Shown: piece by piece, positions 12,349-26,271 of the stretch
How the letters are laid out: each line of letters opens with the position of its first letter
Position numbering within the stretch: the stretch's first letter is position 1
Assembly (NCBI GenBank): GCA_007922305.1
Contig: ML677365.1
Span: 14,963,028-15,027,027, forward strand
Direction of reading: 5' to 3'
Length of the DNA: 64,000 nt
Source: Dermatemys mawii
Lineage: Eukaryota > Chordata > Testudines > Dermatemydidae
Made by a program: the position numbers and the translations under genes
The notes under the pieces: model-generated
What the model was told of the DNA's origin: nothing
The model's database searches: none
The model's input: only the letters and a program-made list of their open reading frames with translations

Positions 12349-12552
12349 CTACTGGCCATATTCCATTCAAGCGCTGGGTTTTGAGAATTTCTTTCACTCT
12401 CTGTCAGCATACCTCCTTTACTATTGTCCTTCTCTGGTTTCAGCTGATCCCACTGTGCAGTACCAATGTTGATAGACTGCAGATCTATTTGGTATTGTCT
12501 GTCTTCAACCTCTGATCCAGGGTCTCGAAGAATTCCCAAATTCAGTGCTCTC
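12349..12552 (-). CDS. VPS13B: VPS13B coding exon (probable exon 31)
   Basis: This 204-nt exon starts after atcatgatag and ends before AG|GTAAGG on the minus strand. Joined to exon 30 it reads QRALNLGILRDPGSEVEDRQ, then YQIDLQSINIGTAQWDQLKP, EKDNSKGGMLTESERNSQN and PALEWNMAS, with two bases carried over. The ATG at 12539 that appears to start an open frame here is not a start: GTAAGG read through makes the apparent last residue, and the true exon begins 13 bases further upstream. It is the most downstream exon in the window. Confidence 0.95.
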
Positions 12553-15339
12553 CTATCATGATAGAAAGATTTTTGTGAGTTAAAGAGATAAAGTTGCCAC
12601 TCTGTACAGGGCTATAAACGATGGTCTAAATACTGAGGATCATGATCAGCAAAATTACTATTAACCTCAACGGGGATTTTCGCACAGTAAGTTAGGAGGG
12701 CTCAATTCTGCCACCCTTATGTTGAGCAGTATCATATCATAGGCTGAGCCATTGAAGTCAGTGGGAGGACATTTCACTGACTTCAGTTCACTTTGGATTG
12801 GGCCTATATGAGAAGCCACACTGAAAACAGGGAACCATTAAATGTGAGTAACGATGGCAGAATCAAGCTCTCAGAAAGGACCTCAGGATATGACTTTATA
12901 GCAAGAAGTGTATACTTAATTACTTAAACTTTTAAAGACTATACAGAACTAGAAGCTTATAAAAAAAGTGAAACTGGGATTTTCCAAGGCATTCAAAGAA
13001 GTAAGGTACCCAAATCCCATGGAAAGTGTTAGGTGCTTAACTTCCTTAGCCCCTTTAAAAATTCCAGTTAGTGTGTTTTGTGGATATACTATCAAAGTCA
13101 CCCAAAAGTGTTCTGCAACCAGAATGCAGAAGAGTTCTATAGGAAACTCCACTATGAGCTAATCTGTTCAAATTTAGCACATCCATGAAAGAATAAAAGT
13201 AGTAAGGACATTTCATAATGTATTTTGTTAATTTACTTTGACACATTTCATTTTAACCAGTCACAGCACTCACTATAAGTACCTAAATGTACAAGCAAAA
13301 TTTTCATAATATGCCTTATTGTGCAAAAATAATTTAATCATAGTAATATGAGATTTCATTAAAACATTTTGTTATTAAAAGTTTGCTGACAAATGAGGAA
13401 ACAAAGATAACGTTTTGAGCAAATTATTTAATGTGTGGCTAATGCAAGGTTCTGCAGCATTGTATTTTTCAGTTTATTATTCAGGACTTTAAAGGCACAT
13501 AAAAGAAACCCACATTCAGCAACAAATTCAAGAGTTTTCTGGACCAGAGCAGGCAACTGAGACAACTATGAAAGCAATACAATTGTTTTATCAGAGGATT
13601 ATTGTACCACCAATTTTCTTCAGACTTTTGCTAAAGATCAGTGGAGAATCTTTAGAGAAATCAGCTTGCCTGCTCTATCCTGAAACTACACAGAGTAATG
13701 AAAAGTGTTCATTTAATAATGTAATAAAAAGGTGTAACTGAATTTAATACTAGTTTTAAAACACATCAGAAAATATGGTGAATCAGATATTCCTACAATT
13801 TTCCCTTAAAAGGTACGATGCCAATTTGTAATCTCTTCCTCATGAATTTACCCATTACATATTTTAAGCCGAAGCTTCGCATTCACATATAGTTTCAGAT
13901 CTTCGCATATAACAGATCAATTTTACAAAAATATTTAATCATTGGTATCAAGAAACTAAAGTTTTACACACACACACGACAAAACATATGTGCCTATATG
14001 TAGAGTCATATGAATGGTCAAATGGTCATGATTTGAACAAATCATTCATGTTTATGCAATGCAGAGAGACTATGCAGTAGTCCTATATTTTTCTTCAAAA
14101 CTTAAGCAAAAATATACTGCATACAATCTAAGTCACCAGAGATATTTCAAAATATGCTGTGATCTTTTAAAACTCAGAGTGCTCTCATCAACCCTCTCTC
14201 CTGAGAAGTCTAATCCATAACAACTATGATGTAATTTATTTCCCTTTCAGGGCACAGTTTCATGAATACATGCATACAAATTACCAAGTGACACTGCATC
14301 ATATGATAACTTGATTATTTGTTTTGTTTAATCCAGATAAAGACTGGAGTATATATTTTGGGAAATATTAGCCAAAATAAAAGCACCAAGAGACATATCC
14401 TGTGAAGTTCATGTGTTAAGATTTCTCTGAAAATATAAATACATCATATGGTAATTTAGTGTACTGGCATAGTGAAATCCTTCTCCCCTCCTCCGCAATC
14501 AAATTCCAAAAAGCACATTTTTCAATCATTTTTTTACAGCTGGAGACACCAGATAAAAAACATTTGCACTCTATCTTTCCAACTAAGAGGTTAAAAAAAT
14601 GTAAATGAGCAAAAAGGAAGTACAGTACAATTTTTTAAATTATATTTAATTTATACACATGTATAGACAGATTTAAACAAAATAAATTATTTCACACACA
14701 TTTTTTCTGCTGTTGCTACTATCGTCTATTTTTAGAGGATTATTAAGCAACACACTTGTGCTTTAGCTAAAGTTTATCTTTATTACTTCACATCTGAAAC
14801 ATACTATGGAGCTGTATGTATAAGTTATAAAGTTCAATGAAGATTTGCCATGCTTGGACTAAAGGCCATTTTTATCTCGACTGTCCTTCATTCTAAAACA
14901 CTCTCCAGATAAATTAGATGCATAAACAAGAAAACTGAGTAGAAAGAACATTTGAAGGAAGTCGGATAAAATGTTCTCCCTTCTGCAGTGCAAGCAGGAG
15001 GACAGGATCTTTTCCCAACAGTTAAGAAAGCAGAAGAAAAAGAAATTCAAGATGTGGTCTGTCAATTAGGTGGCATGGTCAGCCCCTCAACTGAAGGCAA
15101 TTGGTATCTCTTCAGAGGAGTAAACTACACTCAGCATTTCCTCTCCCAAGTTTGTTCTGCACCATAATATCCTGGCCAACAGGACTATTGGAGCAACAGA
15201 TGCATTCTGAAAGTGTCCCTGCAACTCCTTATTATGCTGCCCAGGGTGAATTTGGCCCTTATTTTGAGTTATGACTAGATTTATTTAATATAAATAAAAA
15301 TTAACTAACTTTCTCGCATTTATCTTCTGGTGCAACGAA

Positions 15340-16135
15340 CAGGCATGACTACTATTCATAGAGTCAAACAAGCTAGAGCTAGAAAAGACCCATTGGACAA
15401 CCAGTCCATTCAACTGTCAGTATAAAATTGCTCCCATTTTTCCTAGTATTTCATTCAATTCAGTTTTAAATTCCTTAAGCAATGAGGTTTGTACCACTCC
15501 CCAGGGAGACTTCCACACCCTAATATATCTCTCTATCATTCTGATACTCAAGCTACATTTTCTGTCTTAATCGCATCCTGTTACTCCTAGTAATATCCCA
15601 TGTAACAACCTAAATAATTTCTTTCCATCCTAAACGTGTATACCTTTGAAATATTAGTAGATTCTTATGGTTCTGTAACCTCCCAGTTTTTCCATCTTTT
15701 AACCATTCCATACAAATGCCGTTCTTTTAAAACTCAGTTCTCACTCTGTAAATCAATCCTTCCAGCCTCTACTTCTGTTACTTTTCTCTGAGCCCCTGCA
15801 GATGATTAATAACTTTCTGTTAAGGTGGGGCCCAGAGGCACATATAATATCCCAGATGTGTTCAGACCTGAACTACAATATAAAACACTGCAGGCTCACC
15901 TTATTTCATGGCATACTGCCTTTGTGTATGCAGCCCTAATTTTGTTAGCTTTTTTTGCCATCATATCACACTATAAACTAACGTGTAACTTTCTGTCCAC
16001 TATCATCATATTGAGAGCTGTCTCAGTATTTCAGCTTTCTAGGCACTTCCCTCTCAATGAGTATGTATGGTTGGGGTTATTTTTCCCTAGAGTTGCTAGC
16101 TTGTATTGCTCTGTCTTATGGGTTATTTAAGGTCC
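15340..16135 (-). mobile_element. Old CR1 LINE copy
   Basis: The 3' end (+ strand tcatagagtcaaacaagctagagctag...) resembles the CR1 family whose copies end in a 'tcatagaatcat...ggaaggga' type sequence. Further in, tatgtatggttggggttatt (about 16061) matches the CR1 ORF2 region seen at 9480. Heavy divergence and many stops indicate an old insertion. Confidence 0.5.
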
Positions 16136-17854
16136 CTTTTCAGAACATACATGCATAGTGCTCCATTCTTGGTAGCTGAGAAAGCCTAATCTGCTTATGG
16201 GAAGAATGAGTCCAAAAGCAGGTCTGCAATTGTTTTTGCAAACCAGTTATGAAAGCAAGTCATGCAAGTGATGTGAGTGGAGATACCCAACCTCTGCTAC
16301 AAATAAAACCATACAACCACATGAGGTGTACTTTCAAGGACTTTTATAAAAGAATCAGAAGAATTAACACATTAATTGCAGTTTGCATTTTGCTAATGAC
16401 TGACTACCAATCTGAAATTGAATTGTGTCAGTTTATACTAAGAGAAAAAATAGCTTCTAATTCTTCCAACTAATTGTATACATACACACACATACATATT
16501 TATAAATAAAAACTCATGGGTTTCTCTGTCAATTACTTATATGAATAACACCCTGATTTTATTCAGTATACTTCCTGAATGGACCAGAATAAGTTAAAAT
16601 GTATTACAATTGACCTCATCTTGAATATACACGGTTCCAAATTCTATGTACTTTGCACCCTTTTTTCATTTTGCTGCTTTTGAAACCCTTTTAGCAACTG
16701 AAATCAGGAAAAACGGTAAGCCAAGATTCATACGACTTCCGTACCTCTAGCATAAAAGCTGTTTCAGCATCTGAAATGCAATGTAGTAGTTATAAATGTC
16801 ATTACTTTGCCATTCCAAAAATAACTCCACCATCCCATTTGAACTTCTCAGCAGGTGGTATAGGGGGATAAACTAAAGCCTATGATAGTTGGTCAATAAT
16901 ACAATAAAGTCATAAGAAACCAAAAAAGACCTTAAGCATGTAACAGGAAACATAGGCTTAATGTTTTTCTTTTTAAATTGATTTAGTCTGGGTCAAGCCT
17001 TTTGTATGTTTATACAAGAAACAGCTCATGTTGAACCAGTTACTACTTGCTGCTGAATAGGCATAATTCTAAGATCCATGGTAAAGAAGTAACTACAAAA
17101 TGCTAAATAAACCAGAGAAAATGGCATTTTAAAATGAATATAAACTATATTGTGATTTTCAAATATTTTACAGTAATCAAAGTCACTGTCAATCAACATT
17201 TAAATGGATATATCCTCATATTTCTTTTCTTTCCAAAATCTATTTGGTTCAAGCCACAAATGTTGAAGACAGTGTTTTGAAGGTGACAGCGTCTCCCTAC
17301 TCTATATCCAAAAGAAAGAGACTCCCAGTACATGTAGGTCAAACTGTTCCCTTTGCTTCTATGGGCCGTGAGTGTGAACTCCTTCTAGATCTGGGCACAG
17401 AAAGGGGGAGTGTTCTCCCTACGGTGTTTCAGTTCTCACCTAACCCACATAGCTCATCCCAGATGCAATGTGGAAATCCTGATCTATTAGTGGGGAATGG
17501 CTGAATCACGGTTGTGGGCAGCCATGGAGTGGGTCACTGTGGTACTGTACTCCTTGAACTCCCCATTTGCTCTCTTTCAACTCCAGGATGATTGCATGAC
17601 TGTGTTATTGCTAGCTGGGTCAGAGATCCCGCTGTGTGGAGGGAGATTCTGAAAGAAACAGTGATAGGGAAAGTCACGGGTCCACAAAGAAGTTGGGGAG
17701 GGTAGACAGGATGTGTGGCAAACACAGAGCATTATCCATTGGGATAGTACTGGTCTTGGAGAATACACAGGTTCTATGAACAAAACACCATGCCAGAAAA
17801 CTCTTTATTCGATGGACCATACCAAGAAAACTAAGAATTAAAGCTAATTGTTAT

Positions 17855-19690
17855 TGTTATTATGTATTTGTATTACTGTAGTGCTTCAGACCCAACTGTG
17901 CTAAGCACTGTACAAACACAGAACAAAAAGACAGTCCCTGCCCCAAAGAGCTTACAATCTAAGTATAAAACGAGAGACACCAGATGGATACAGACAAATG
18001 GGGAGAGTACACTGAAATAATGAGACTTTATTGAGCAGCATGACAGACAGACAGTGCTCTCACCGCACCAGCTGCCTAACTATTGCCAAATGTTTTTCAC
18101 AGAAAGGAGATTTTTGAGGAGGGATTTGAAAGAAGATAATGATGTGGATTTAAAGGAAGATAATGATGTGGATGTTTACGGAGAGCGCCTCTCAAGCATA
18201 CAGGACAGTATGGGTGAAAATAAGAAAGTGCATGTTGGAAAATGTAACAAGTGTGTGAAGGAGGCTGGTAACAGAGTTGACATCTCAAATGTGAATGAGA
18301 AATTTAAGGTAGGGTGGGGAACAGGTTGTGAAGGGCCTTGAATATGACTAGTAGTTGATATTTTGATACAAAAGAGAAAGGGGAGCCAGTGGAGGGACAT
18401 GGTCGAAGTGACAGGCTAGGAAAATTATCATTGCAACAGCATTCTGGATATGAGAGGGATTAGATTGTGTTTGTTAAAGCCAGATACAAGGATATTGTAG
18501 TATTTGAGAGGCCAGATGATGAGAGCCTGGACAAGACTTTTAGCTATGTGGATGGACAGGGAAGGCTTAGCAATATTATATAGAAGAACTGACAAGAGTT
18601 AGACATAGTCTGTATGTCACAATCGGGAGAGAGAGGTACAACTTGATGACGACACCTAAATTATGGGCTTAAGTGACAGGCAGGATAGTGGTGTGGCCCA
18701 CAGTGATTGGGAAAGTAGACAGTGGGGGAAGGGATTGGAGGGTAGATTAAAATTATTTTTATGCTATACGCTTTTTGGGGGCAAGGACAATCTGTTTTTT
18801 TCCCAGTGGGGCCCAGTTCTTAGTTGGTCCTTAGGCAGTACTAAACTAAATATTAACAAAATAGTAAATAGCAGTAATAATTCTGTTTTAGCCATGTTGT
18901 ATTTGAGCTGATGACTAGACATCTATGAGGCAATATCAGAGAGAGAGGCTGAGATTTCAGTTTGGACAGGAGAGAGGTTTGAAGTGGAGACACAGGTCTG
19001 TGAATCATTTGCATAGAGAAGGTAGTTCCATTTGCGTTTGTGGGTGAGATTACCCAAAGATAAAATGTCAAGGGAGAAGGGAGGGGAACCAAAGATAGAA
19101 CTCTTTGGAAAATCCCCAACACGCACACACACAAAGTGACAAGGGGGATAAGGAGGAACTTCCAAAGGACGTGCCGAAGGTAAGATTAGATACATAAGAG
19201 GATAACTAGAAAATAGACTCAGAGAAGCAAAGAGAAGACAAGATTTCAAGAAGAGCCTGGCTGATGGTGTTGAAGATGGCTGACAGGTCAAAAAAGGATG
19301 AGGATGGAGCCCGGCTTCTGTGCTTTCACTAGGAAGAAACTTCTGTGATAGAAATGGAATGCAAGGGGTAGAAGCTGCACTGGAGAGGGTCTAAGATGTA
19401 ACTGAAGGAGAGTAACTCAAGATGGTTTTGTAGACAGTACATTCAATGAACTTACAAATGAAAGGGAGATGAACCAGTAGTTGGAGAGACAAGTAGATAA
19501 AAAGTGGGAGTGTAGGATAGACACACCCTGAGAGAAGAGGCCTCCTTCTCAGTGCCAGACAAAGGGATCCAAATCTCTGTGAGAACAGGAGCTGGAGGGA
19601 GCAAGATAGAAAGAGGTTGAGGATGTATGTGACCTTTTTAGAGATGGAGTGGTCATCTAGAGATAGCAAAGGAAGTTGAGGGGAATGGCA
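17855..19690 (-). mobile_element. L2-like LINE with decayed reverse transcriptase
   Basis: The 3' end at about 17880-17965 has the conserved gtgctaagcactgtacaaac and ccccaaagagcttacaatct blocks. The minus-strand frames include HWLPFLFCIKI (about 18390), LLYANDSQTCVSTSNL (about 19020-18975, a mutated YADDSQ catalytic motif), VQTEISASLSDIAS and FIECTVYKTILS. Frames are broken repeatedly. A local 24-bp tandem duplication sits at 18132-18179. The L2 assignment is by motif memory and a related clade is possible. Confidence 0.65.
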
Positions 19691-19946
19691 GCATTAGAGG
19701 GGTACAGATGATGGCAAAGAACTTGCACTCTAAACATATTCCCCAAGATGCAGTGTCAGTGGAAACTGTTGCTGTCAAATAAAAAAAAGAAAATGTATTT
19801 ATTTTTTTCAGTAATGTAATTTCATACCTATCCAGAACTAAATCTTCCTTGATATCTAGCAGCTGTTTCACACTATTTTAGACAAATATTGATCAGTGCA
19901 TGAAACCAGAAACAAATATCTTTCTTACAGAAATACATAACATACT

Positions 19947-20237
19947 GAGGGCTACTCTATGCAGTACATTACTCTGGATGAGAGGAATGTGAATTCTAGC
20001 ATGCACTAGTGTGTTGCACACTAAGTGGCCCATGGGGAACCTGCTGGTGTACACTAAAAGTCCCCTAGAGCACATGAATGTAGTCTCATTTCAAACAGCA
20101 CTATACTAGTGCGCAGTAGAGAACTTTTAATGAGCACCAGCAAGTTTCACATGGGTCAGTTAGTGCATATCACCCTAGTGTGCTCTAGAATACACACCCC
20201 TCTAGTGCAAACCAATGCACCATGTAGACAAGCCCTG
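19947..20237. mobile_element. Short inverted-repeat DNA element (MITE)
   Basis: The left end (gagggctactctatgcag) and the reverse complement of the right end (cagggcttgtctacatgg) are imperfect inverted repeats of the 'agggcttgtctaca' type, common in turtle hAT-like MITEs. A possible 3-bp target repeat ACT flanks it. Internally it is rich in ctagtgtgc/gcacactag motifs. No coding capacity. Confidence 0.5.
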
Positions 20238-21550
20238 ACTAGGCTCAACATCACCTTTATGTCTTTTCACATATAACATTTTAGGTTGCAGGGTCCTCCT
20301 GAACCAGCTAAAGGTAAAAGGTGTTAACCTGCAACTACAACTAAGGAAAAGATGATTAGCATGGGATTAGAAAATACACGTTAGCTAGCTCCAATGTAAT
20401 TTCTATACATTTTCCTAATCTGAGTGATCTGAGCATGCCCAGTAACATCTGATGGAGCTGTTACCCTTACTCTGCCCTCACTTTGAATCACAAGAAGTTC
20501 CTATTAACAGGGACGAAAAGGATGCAGAGGTGGCATATCAGTGGAGCAGGATGGGCTGAATTTTTGCAGAGAGGCAAAAGGGGTCAAACAGGGATCAAAC
20601 AAGGGTTAAACAGCTGGAGGTAGAGAAAAGGGAGAGGCAGCTAAACAAAATCAAGGATGGGGTTAAGCAAGGGGTATGGATGCTGCCAGAAATTGACAGA
20701 TGAGGGAAATCCCAGGATAGGGAGGAGCAGAGAGGATAACTGTTACCCCAAATGGGGTGATCTATCTGCAGTGTTTGCAAAATTAGGATGTAGGTGGCTT
20801 TTTCTGCCCCTCCTCAAAGATGGCACATCTGAGCACCTACTTATAACGGCTAGAAAAGAGGGGTAAGGAGTGGGGTGAAGGAGATGGAGAGGACACAGTA
20901 GGGGGATTCCCTCAAGGGCTGAAGTTCCTAACCATGATACAGAAGTTCCCAAAATACCTGGAGTAACAATCACAATAGCTGATTTTCAAATATCAGTGAT
21001 GTGTCTTTTTCCTTTTATTATTAATTATTATTATTATTTATTGCATGAGCATGGCAAAAATCAGTTTTGTTTGTGAATACTGCTTATGCAGAGTACCAAG
21101 AAATAACAAACGTGGTAATTTTAGTTTCATCCATCGGCCTGAGTTTAATGATTAAATTTAAGTATCCTGAACAAAATAATTATTAGCAATACCTCACGAC
21201 TTAATTGACTGTGGATGCCATTGTTGCCAGAAGTGAAAGAAAGATTCAAGCACTCCAAGTGAATGTTCAACAACTGAGACAATTCTGCACAATAATACAT
21301 GTATTTAAAACTCCCTGGACACATATCTACATGATACCCTATATTGTAATAGGCTCTGTCAATACTAGGCATTTTTTCAAGTCTTTAAATACAAAATTTA
21401 CATAATCCATACTTTAAACAGTCCTGAAATCCTCACTATACTCTCTCTAAAAAGTGATTGCCAGACATTGTCTACTCTCACACAGTTCTGTGAGGGTTTT
21501 GTCTCTTTTTATAATAGTAAAACGTAAGCTTGCCCAAAGACAAAAATGTA

Positions 21551-21843
21551 GTTCTTCAAGATGTGTCCCCCTATGGGTGCTCCATAGCCTGCTCTCTTCT
21601 ACTTCAGAGTTTTTGTCCATTACATTGCAGCAGAGAAGGAACTGAGGGGGGTTAGCCTATGTGCCCTGACTAACCCTGTGGCAGGGTATGAGGAGAAACA
21701 GCACATGTGCAGGCAGAACAGACACTGCTACTGAAGTTCTCCAATCAGCTGTGAAGCGATGCAAGCACACCGTCACTGGCGCACTCATAGGTGGACACAT
21801 CTTGAAGAACCATAGTTACTGCACAAGATGAGTAACTACTTCT
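21551..21843. mobile_element. MITE with 29-bp inverted repeats
   Basis: The sequence at 21551-21579 (GTTCTTCAAGATGTGTCCCC...) and the reverse complement of 21782-21810 (GTTCTTCAAGATGTGTCCAC...) match at 27 of 29 positions. The right side extends further (agttactgcacaagatgagtaactact), as in full-length turtle copies I recall, so the left end may be truncated. Non-coding. Confidence 0.7.
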
Positions 21844-23099
21844 TCACTGACAATACTTTACAGTACAGTTGGTGTATCTGGGAAATTCTAAAGGTGGGTT
21901 CTGAAAAGTGCAAGAGGGTTTGTTGCTTAAAATCTTGTATTTGAATCATAAAGCTTCACAAATACAAGTCAGGTATTTGTGTGTGTGTGCATGTGGCTAA
22001 CCAATCATATTTGCATGTTTGATTTGCAAAAAGACAATGCATACTATTGTGATGGGCCCTACCGAAATAGCTAAGATAGCTAGATAAACAGTATATATAA
22101 TAGCTTGCAATATATATAACTTTGAATAGTTTTATTTTCATATTAGAAATGTGTGCGCTTTAGACAAATTAAAATATAGGAAAATGCCAAGTTTAGCTCT
22201 TAAAAAACTAAGGTCCTAAATGTCTCTAGGACTATTAAAATATGTAAATATTAGACACTGTCAACTAAAAATAATATTGTTTGAATTATTTTGGTCTGAC
22301 TAGTGTGACAAGTAGCACAAGATTACTAACATCTGAAAGAAATCAGAGAAAAAATATTTTCTCTACTTTTTCAGTGTGTTTAACTTTGTACATTTGACAA
22401 CCCTATAAGAGTCAGTTTTACTGATTTCCCCAAATATTAGCCTTTTATTTATGTGGGTCTTTCACATTTGAACAGGATAGATAAATCATTTTTCAAAAAG
22501 ATGAACATGTGACAAAAATTGGCAAGAGAGACCGCAGGACTAGTGTTGTAACAACCTGAAATAACTTTTAGCCTTAACTTCCCCACTTCCCTTTCCCCCA
22601 CATTTAGAAACAAAATTTATATACATAAGGATTTGAGACAGTAACGTCTCAAAAGAAAACATGGCAAAGGAACTTCTAAAGAGCATTATTATCAGATAAC
22701 AAATTTAGAGAGTTCAAAATAAGAGTTTCCAAATAAAAGGTAGAACAGGAACTCATACAATAACCAAATTTCTAATAAAATGACCTGTACAGTATTCAAG
22801 TACTGGCATTGGAAGAAATCCTTGACACCTGAGCAGCTGCATATGGGTAATGGCACTGAAAATAAAATTTAGGTACTGAGAAATGACGAGATCAAGCAGT
22901 TATTAAAGGGGTGTTTCAAGCACTACTCTTGCCCCAGCTAGTGCAGTCCATTTTATCCCTATACAATTATTCTGAAAGGTGTTTCTTCAAAACAGAAATA
23001 TTTACAAGATAGATAAAAATCTCATTTACTCCAAGGGACTGCTTTCAGATGAATGCTTGTGCATTATAAACGAATTATCTGGTTACACCGAAAGGACTG

Positions 23100-23700
23100 C
23101 AGACACTGATGTGGTTTAATCAGGCCGCAACTTTATTATTAGATGCCTGGAACTATCTCACAAATTAAAGTGTACAGTGCAGGTAACTCCATGATCATTT
23201 CAATATCTACCTTTACCATCCCAACCTGCCCTCGAATGAGGGTTAAGGTGGGCTATAAAGGAAGGGGGAGCAGTTGGCTCCCTGCTGTGCCAGTCACTGG
23301 AGCCTCAAGCCCCTTCTCTCCCCAATTCTGCTTCTTAAACAAGCACCAACTTTATGTCCTTTACCAAGCCATTTAACTGGTCACGGTATACTTCCCCTCT
23401 GGAGCACTTGCACTGGACATCTGCTACACACTTACATAATGACGTGCCACATCATAGTCCAACTCCCTTCCCTGCTCATCATAACAAAGCCCCCCGTGAA
23501 CCTGCTGTAGGGAAGACAAAAAAACCAAAACAAAAACAAAAAAAATCTACCCACTAAACCTTGGCCAATATGGGAAAAATTCTTTCCCAGCCCCCCCAAG
23601 AAAGAAGTAGCTAGTGCAGTGCCTGCAGTGGGTCCTGACCAAACCTGGCATTTTTTGCCACTTCCCAGGGGAGGGAGGGTGGATGCTGCTCTGACTGATC
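23100..23700. repeat. Probable dispersed repeat, class unknown
   Basis: This less AT-rich block (gtggtttaatcaggccgcaac ... cctggcattttttgcc) resembles a common turtle repeat from memory and contains an A-rich run at 23517-23547. I could not find its termini or a class. Open frames across it are spurious. Confidence 0.3.
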
Positions 23701-24713
23701 CAGGTAGGGTTACCATGTGGTTGATATTTGACCAGCCTGAATGGGATTATTTAATGAATTTACCAGTTGTCAAAAAAAAAAAAATTATCTGCCATTTTTT
23801 TTACATTGGTCTAAAGATTTGCATTATCGTCACGATACACTGGGATATCTAATGTTAAAAGTTTCGGTGTCCAGCTAAAGATGCTGCAGTGTTCCCACTT
23901 CCGCAGGTTTAAGCAAAAACAGATCCAAACTGTTGAAAATAATGCAGCTGTCTGCTCACCAACGCACAAGTGTGTGTGAGGGAGAGAGTGTGAGTCACAG
24001 AAGAATGAGGAGACGTGCAAGGCATATTAAATAATGGAAGAACAGGGTGATGGTGCGAGTGATCCTTCTACACTGCTCCCAATAAAAGCTCACCTCAGAA
24101 ACTGTATATTCAATGACAACTGGCTAAATGAAACGGACTACAAAGACTAACTGGCAAAATATGCTGATAAAACAAACGCCTATTTGTTATCAGTGATGTT
24201 ATCAAATTTATCTAATGTGTTATCTTTCGAGTTACTGTAAGTGGCTGTTGAAAGGGGAGTTGTCTTTTGGTTGGGATTGCAGCAGGCTTGTCTTGTATGA
24301 GGGGTGGAGCAGATGCTGAATTTTTTTGCATTTCAAAGATGGTAATCCTAGGTTCGGAGAAATGGGCTTCTACCATCATGTTTGCCCTTTATCAACTTCC
24401 CAGCCCTTCCAGTCCCTGGAGGATGAGTGAGCCTAACCACACTGACCTACTCTAGGTTTTCAGCAGCTTCTGTGCCTCTCTCCCTCCTCCCCCACCACTC
24501 CACTGTAAAGGGCTAAACCCCTACCCTGACAAGCCAGACAACGCTCCCACCCCTTACTTGAGGTATGGTGCAGTCACTGGTCCAACAAAAGGTATAATTA
24601 ACTACTTTGTGACCTTTTCTTTATCAATCCCATCAGTAATTATGGCTGAATCATCAGTAACCATTTACCTTTCAATTGCATATCTTTTTCACAGGAATAA
24701 TTTTAAAAGAAAA

Positions 24714-24716
<3 letters not shown>

Positions 24717-24755
<39 letters not shown>
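24717..24755. repeat. (GA)n microsatellite
   Basis: A 39-base uninterrupted GA dinucleotide run. It creates artificial Arg/Glu-repeat frames on both sides. Likely polymorphic in length. Confidence 0.95.
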
Positions 24756-24758
<3 letters not shown>

Positions 24759-24764
24759 GGAAAG

Positions 24765-25110
24765 ATGGTTCTATGGTGAATGCATAGGAGCAGAAGTCAG
24801 GAGATCTGCATTCACTTCTTGGGGTTGTCATAGCATGCATTCTGCTAATAATCCTCTCTGGAACTGAGCTTGCTGTTCTGGTTACAGCATAGAAGTAGAA
24901 ATTAGGAGACCCATATTTCATCCCTATACTCCCACTGTGACCCAGGGAGATAATTTAACTTCTTAGTCTGTCAGTTTATTCACATGAATGATGGAGATAA
25001 TATTTCTCAATCTTAAAGTACTGTTGTGAGACTTCATTCATTAATTCCTTTCAAAGCACCTTAGGATCCTCTGATGGAATGAAAAGGTATTGTATTATAT
25101 ATAAAAGTTA
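24765..25110 (+). mobile_element. MIR-type CORE-SINE
   Basis: The sequence follows the MIR pattern: ggttacagcatagaag, gtgacccagggagataattt, aacttcttagtctgtcagtt, gatggagataatatttctca and tgttgtgagacttcattcat correspond to the successive blocks of the MIR consensus. An additional MIR-like 5' half (gcataggagcagaagtcagg) lies just upstream. Old and diverged. Confidence 0.55.
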
Positions 25111-26271
25111 AAGCCCAGCAAATATATTCAATATACTGTTTAATTATTTCAATTACTCTGATTCTGGGACTCACTCTGGAACATCTTTAAGGAAATAACA
25201 AACAATATATTAATTACAGTAGTGGTGGCAGGTGGGTGCCACTGTAATTTTCATATAGGAAGGTCAAACTGAAATGCATTGAACCATACCAAGGTCAGAA
25301 CTGGTTGCACTACATTCATCATATAAAAGTCACTGAACACATGAAAAGAATTATAGTAGATCACACAGCAAACATTTTGGCCTTGTGCTTACTTCCTCTA
25401 ATCCTACAGGCAGGAAATTCTCTACATATATTGTGAGGTGACCAGACATTTAAAAGTAGCCCCTTGTTCCAAAAGCTCCGTGTAGAATAATTTTCCACAA
25501 GTAAGCAGAAGAACTTTTGCATTACAGTTGTCTTCTACAGCTCTATACAGTTCTATATCTGGAACACAGAAATGAATGACACAATGATGACAAGGTACAG
25601 TGTGGTGACTATACAGTGTAATTTTAGACTAACTGTAAAAAGTATAAAATAAAACTTAAGACAGCTGATGCTTTCAGTTGTCTAGATAGGCATAATCTGT
25701 TTTTAATTATTTTTGTAATTTTACTGATTAAATTCCCGAACAAAAATTACAGTCTGAGAGAGTCTGAACATTTAGAGATTAGTCTTTCATTTTTACACCG
25801 ATCAATGTTTAGACAGTTTGAGGAATCTTGATATATTTTTGAAGTGTTCACCAAAATGCGGAGAGCATAGTGTAAATGTACAGCTGGCAGGTCATAAAAG
25901 TGATAAATATGCATAATTCCAAATGAAGGTCTGAGTGATATTTTTGGATGATAAAACATTTCCACAAATGGAATACAATTTCTGTAAAAAGATTCAGCGA
26001 TAAGGAAAAAAACTTGGAGGGGTTAGGTGGGCAGATAGGGGAAACTGGTGAAAAACAAGATGCAAGAACTTAAATGAAATTCTTTACTCTTTAGTTTTAC
26101 AGTGGAAATAATTGTGCCTCATAATTTAACATTGTTTGGCAGTAGTAGGACACAAAGTTTTGACTTTCCCAAACATTTCATAAATACTTGGCTTACCACA
26201 AAGCTGAGGCAATTAACCTCGTTATTCTAACCTTGTGTTTTATTTTGTATTTACTGGTTGTATCATGTAGT

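Noticed and set aside
12345..12539. ATG at 12539 as a start codon
   Set aside because: The frame is an internal VPS13B exon entered by splicing at 12552; the ATG is absent from the family alignment as a start (a Leu precedes Gly in the spliced frame).
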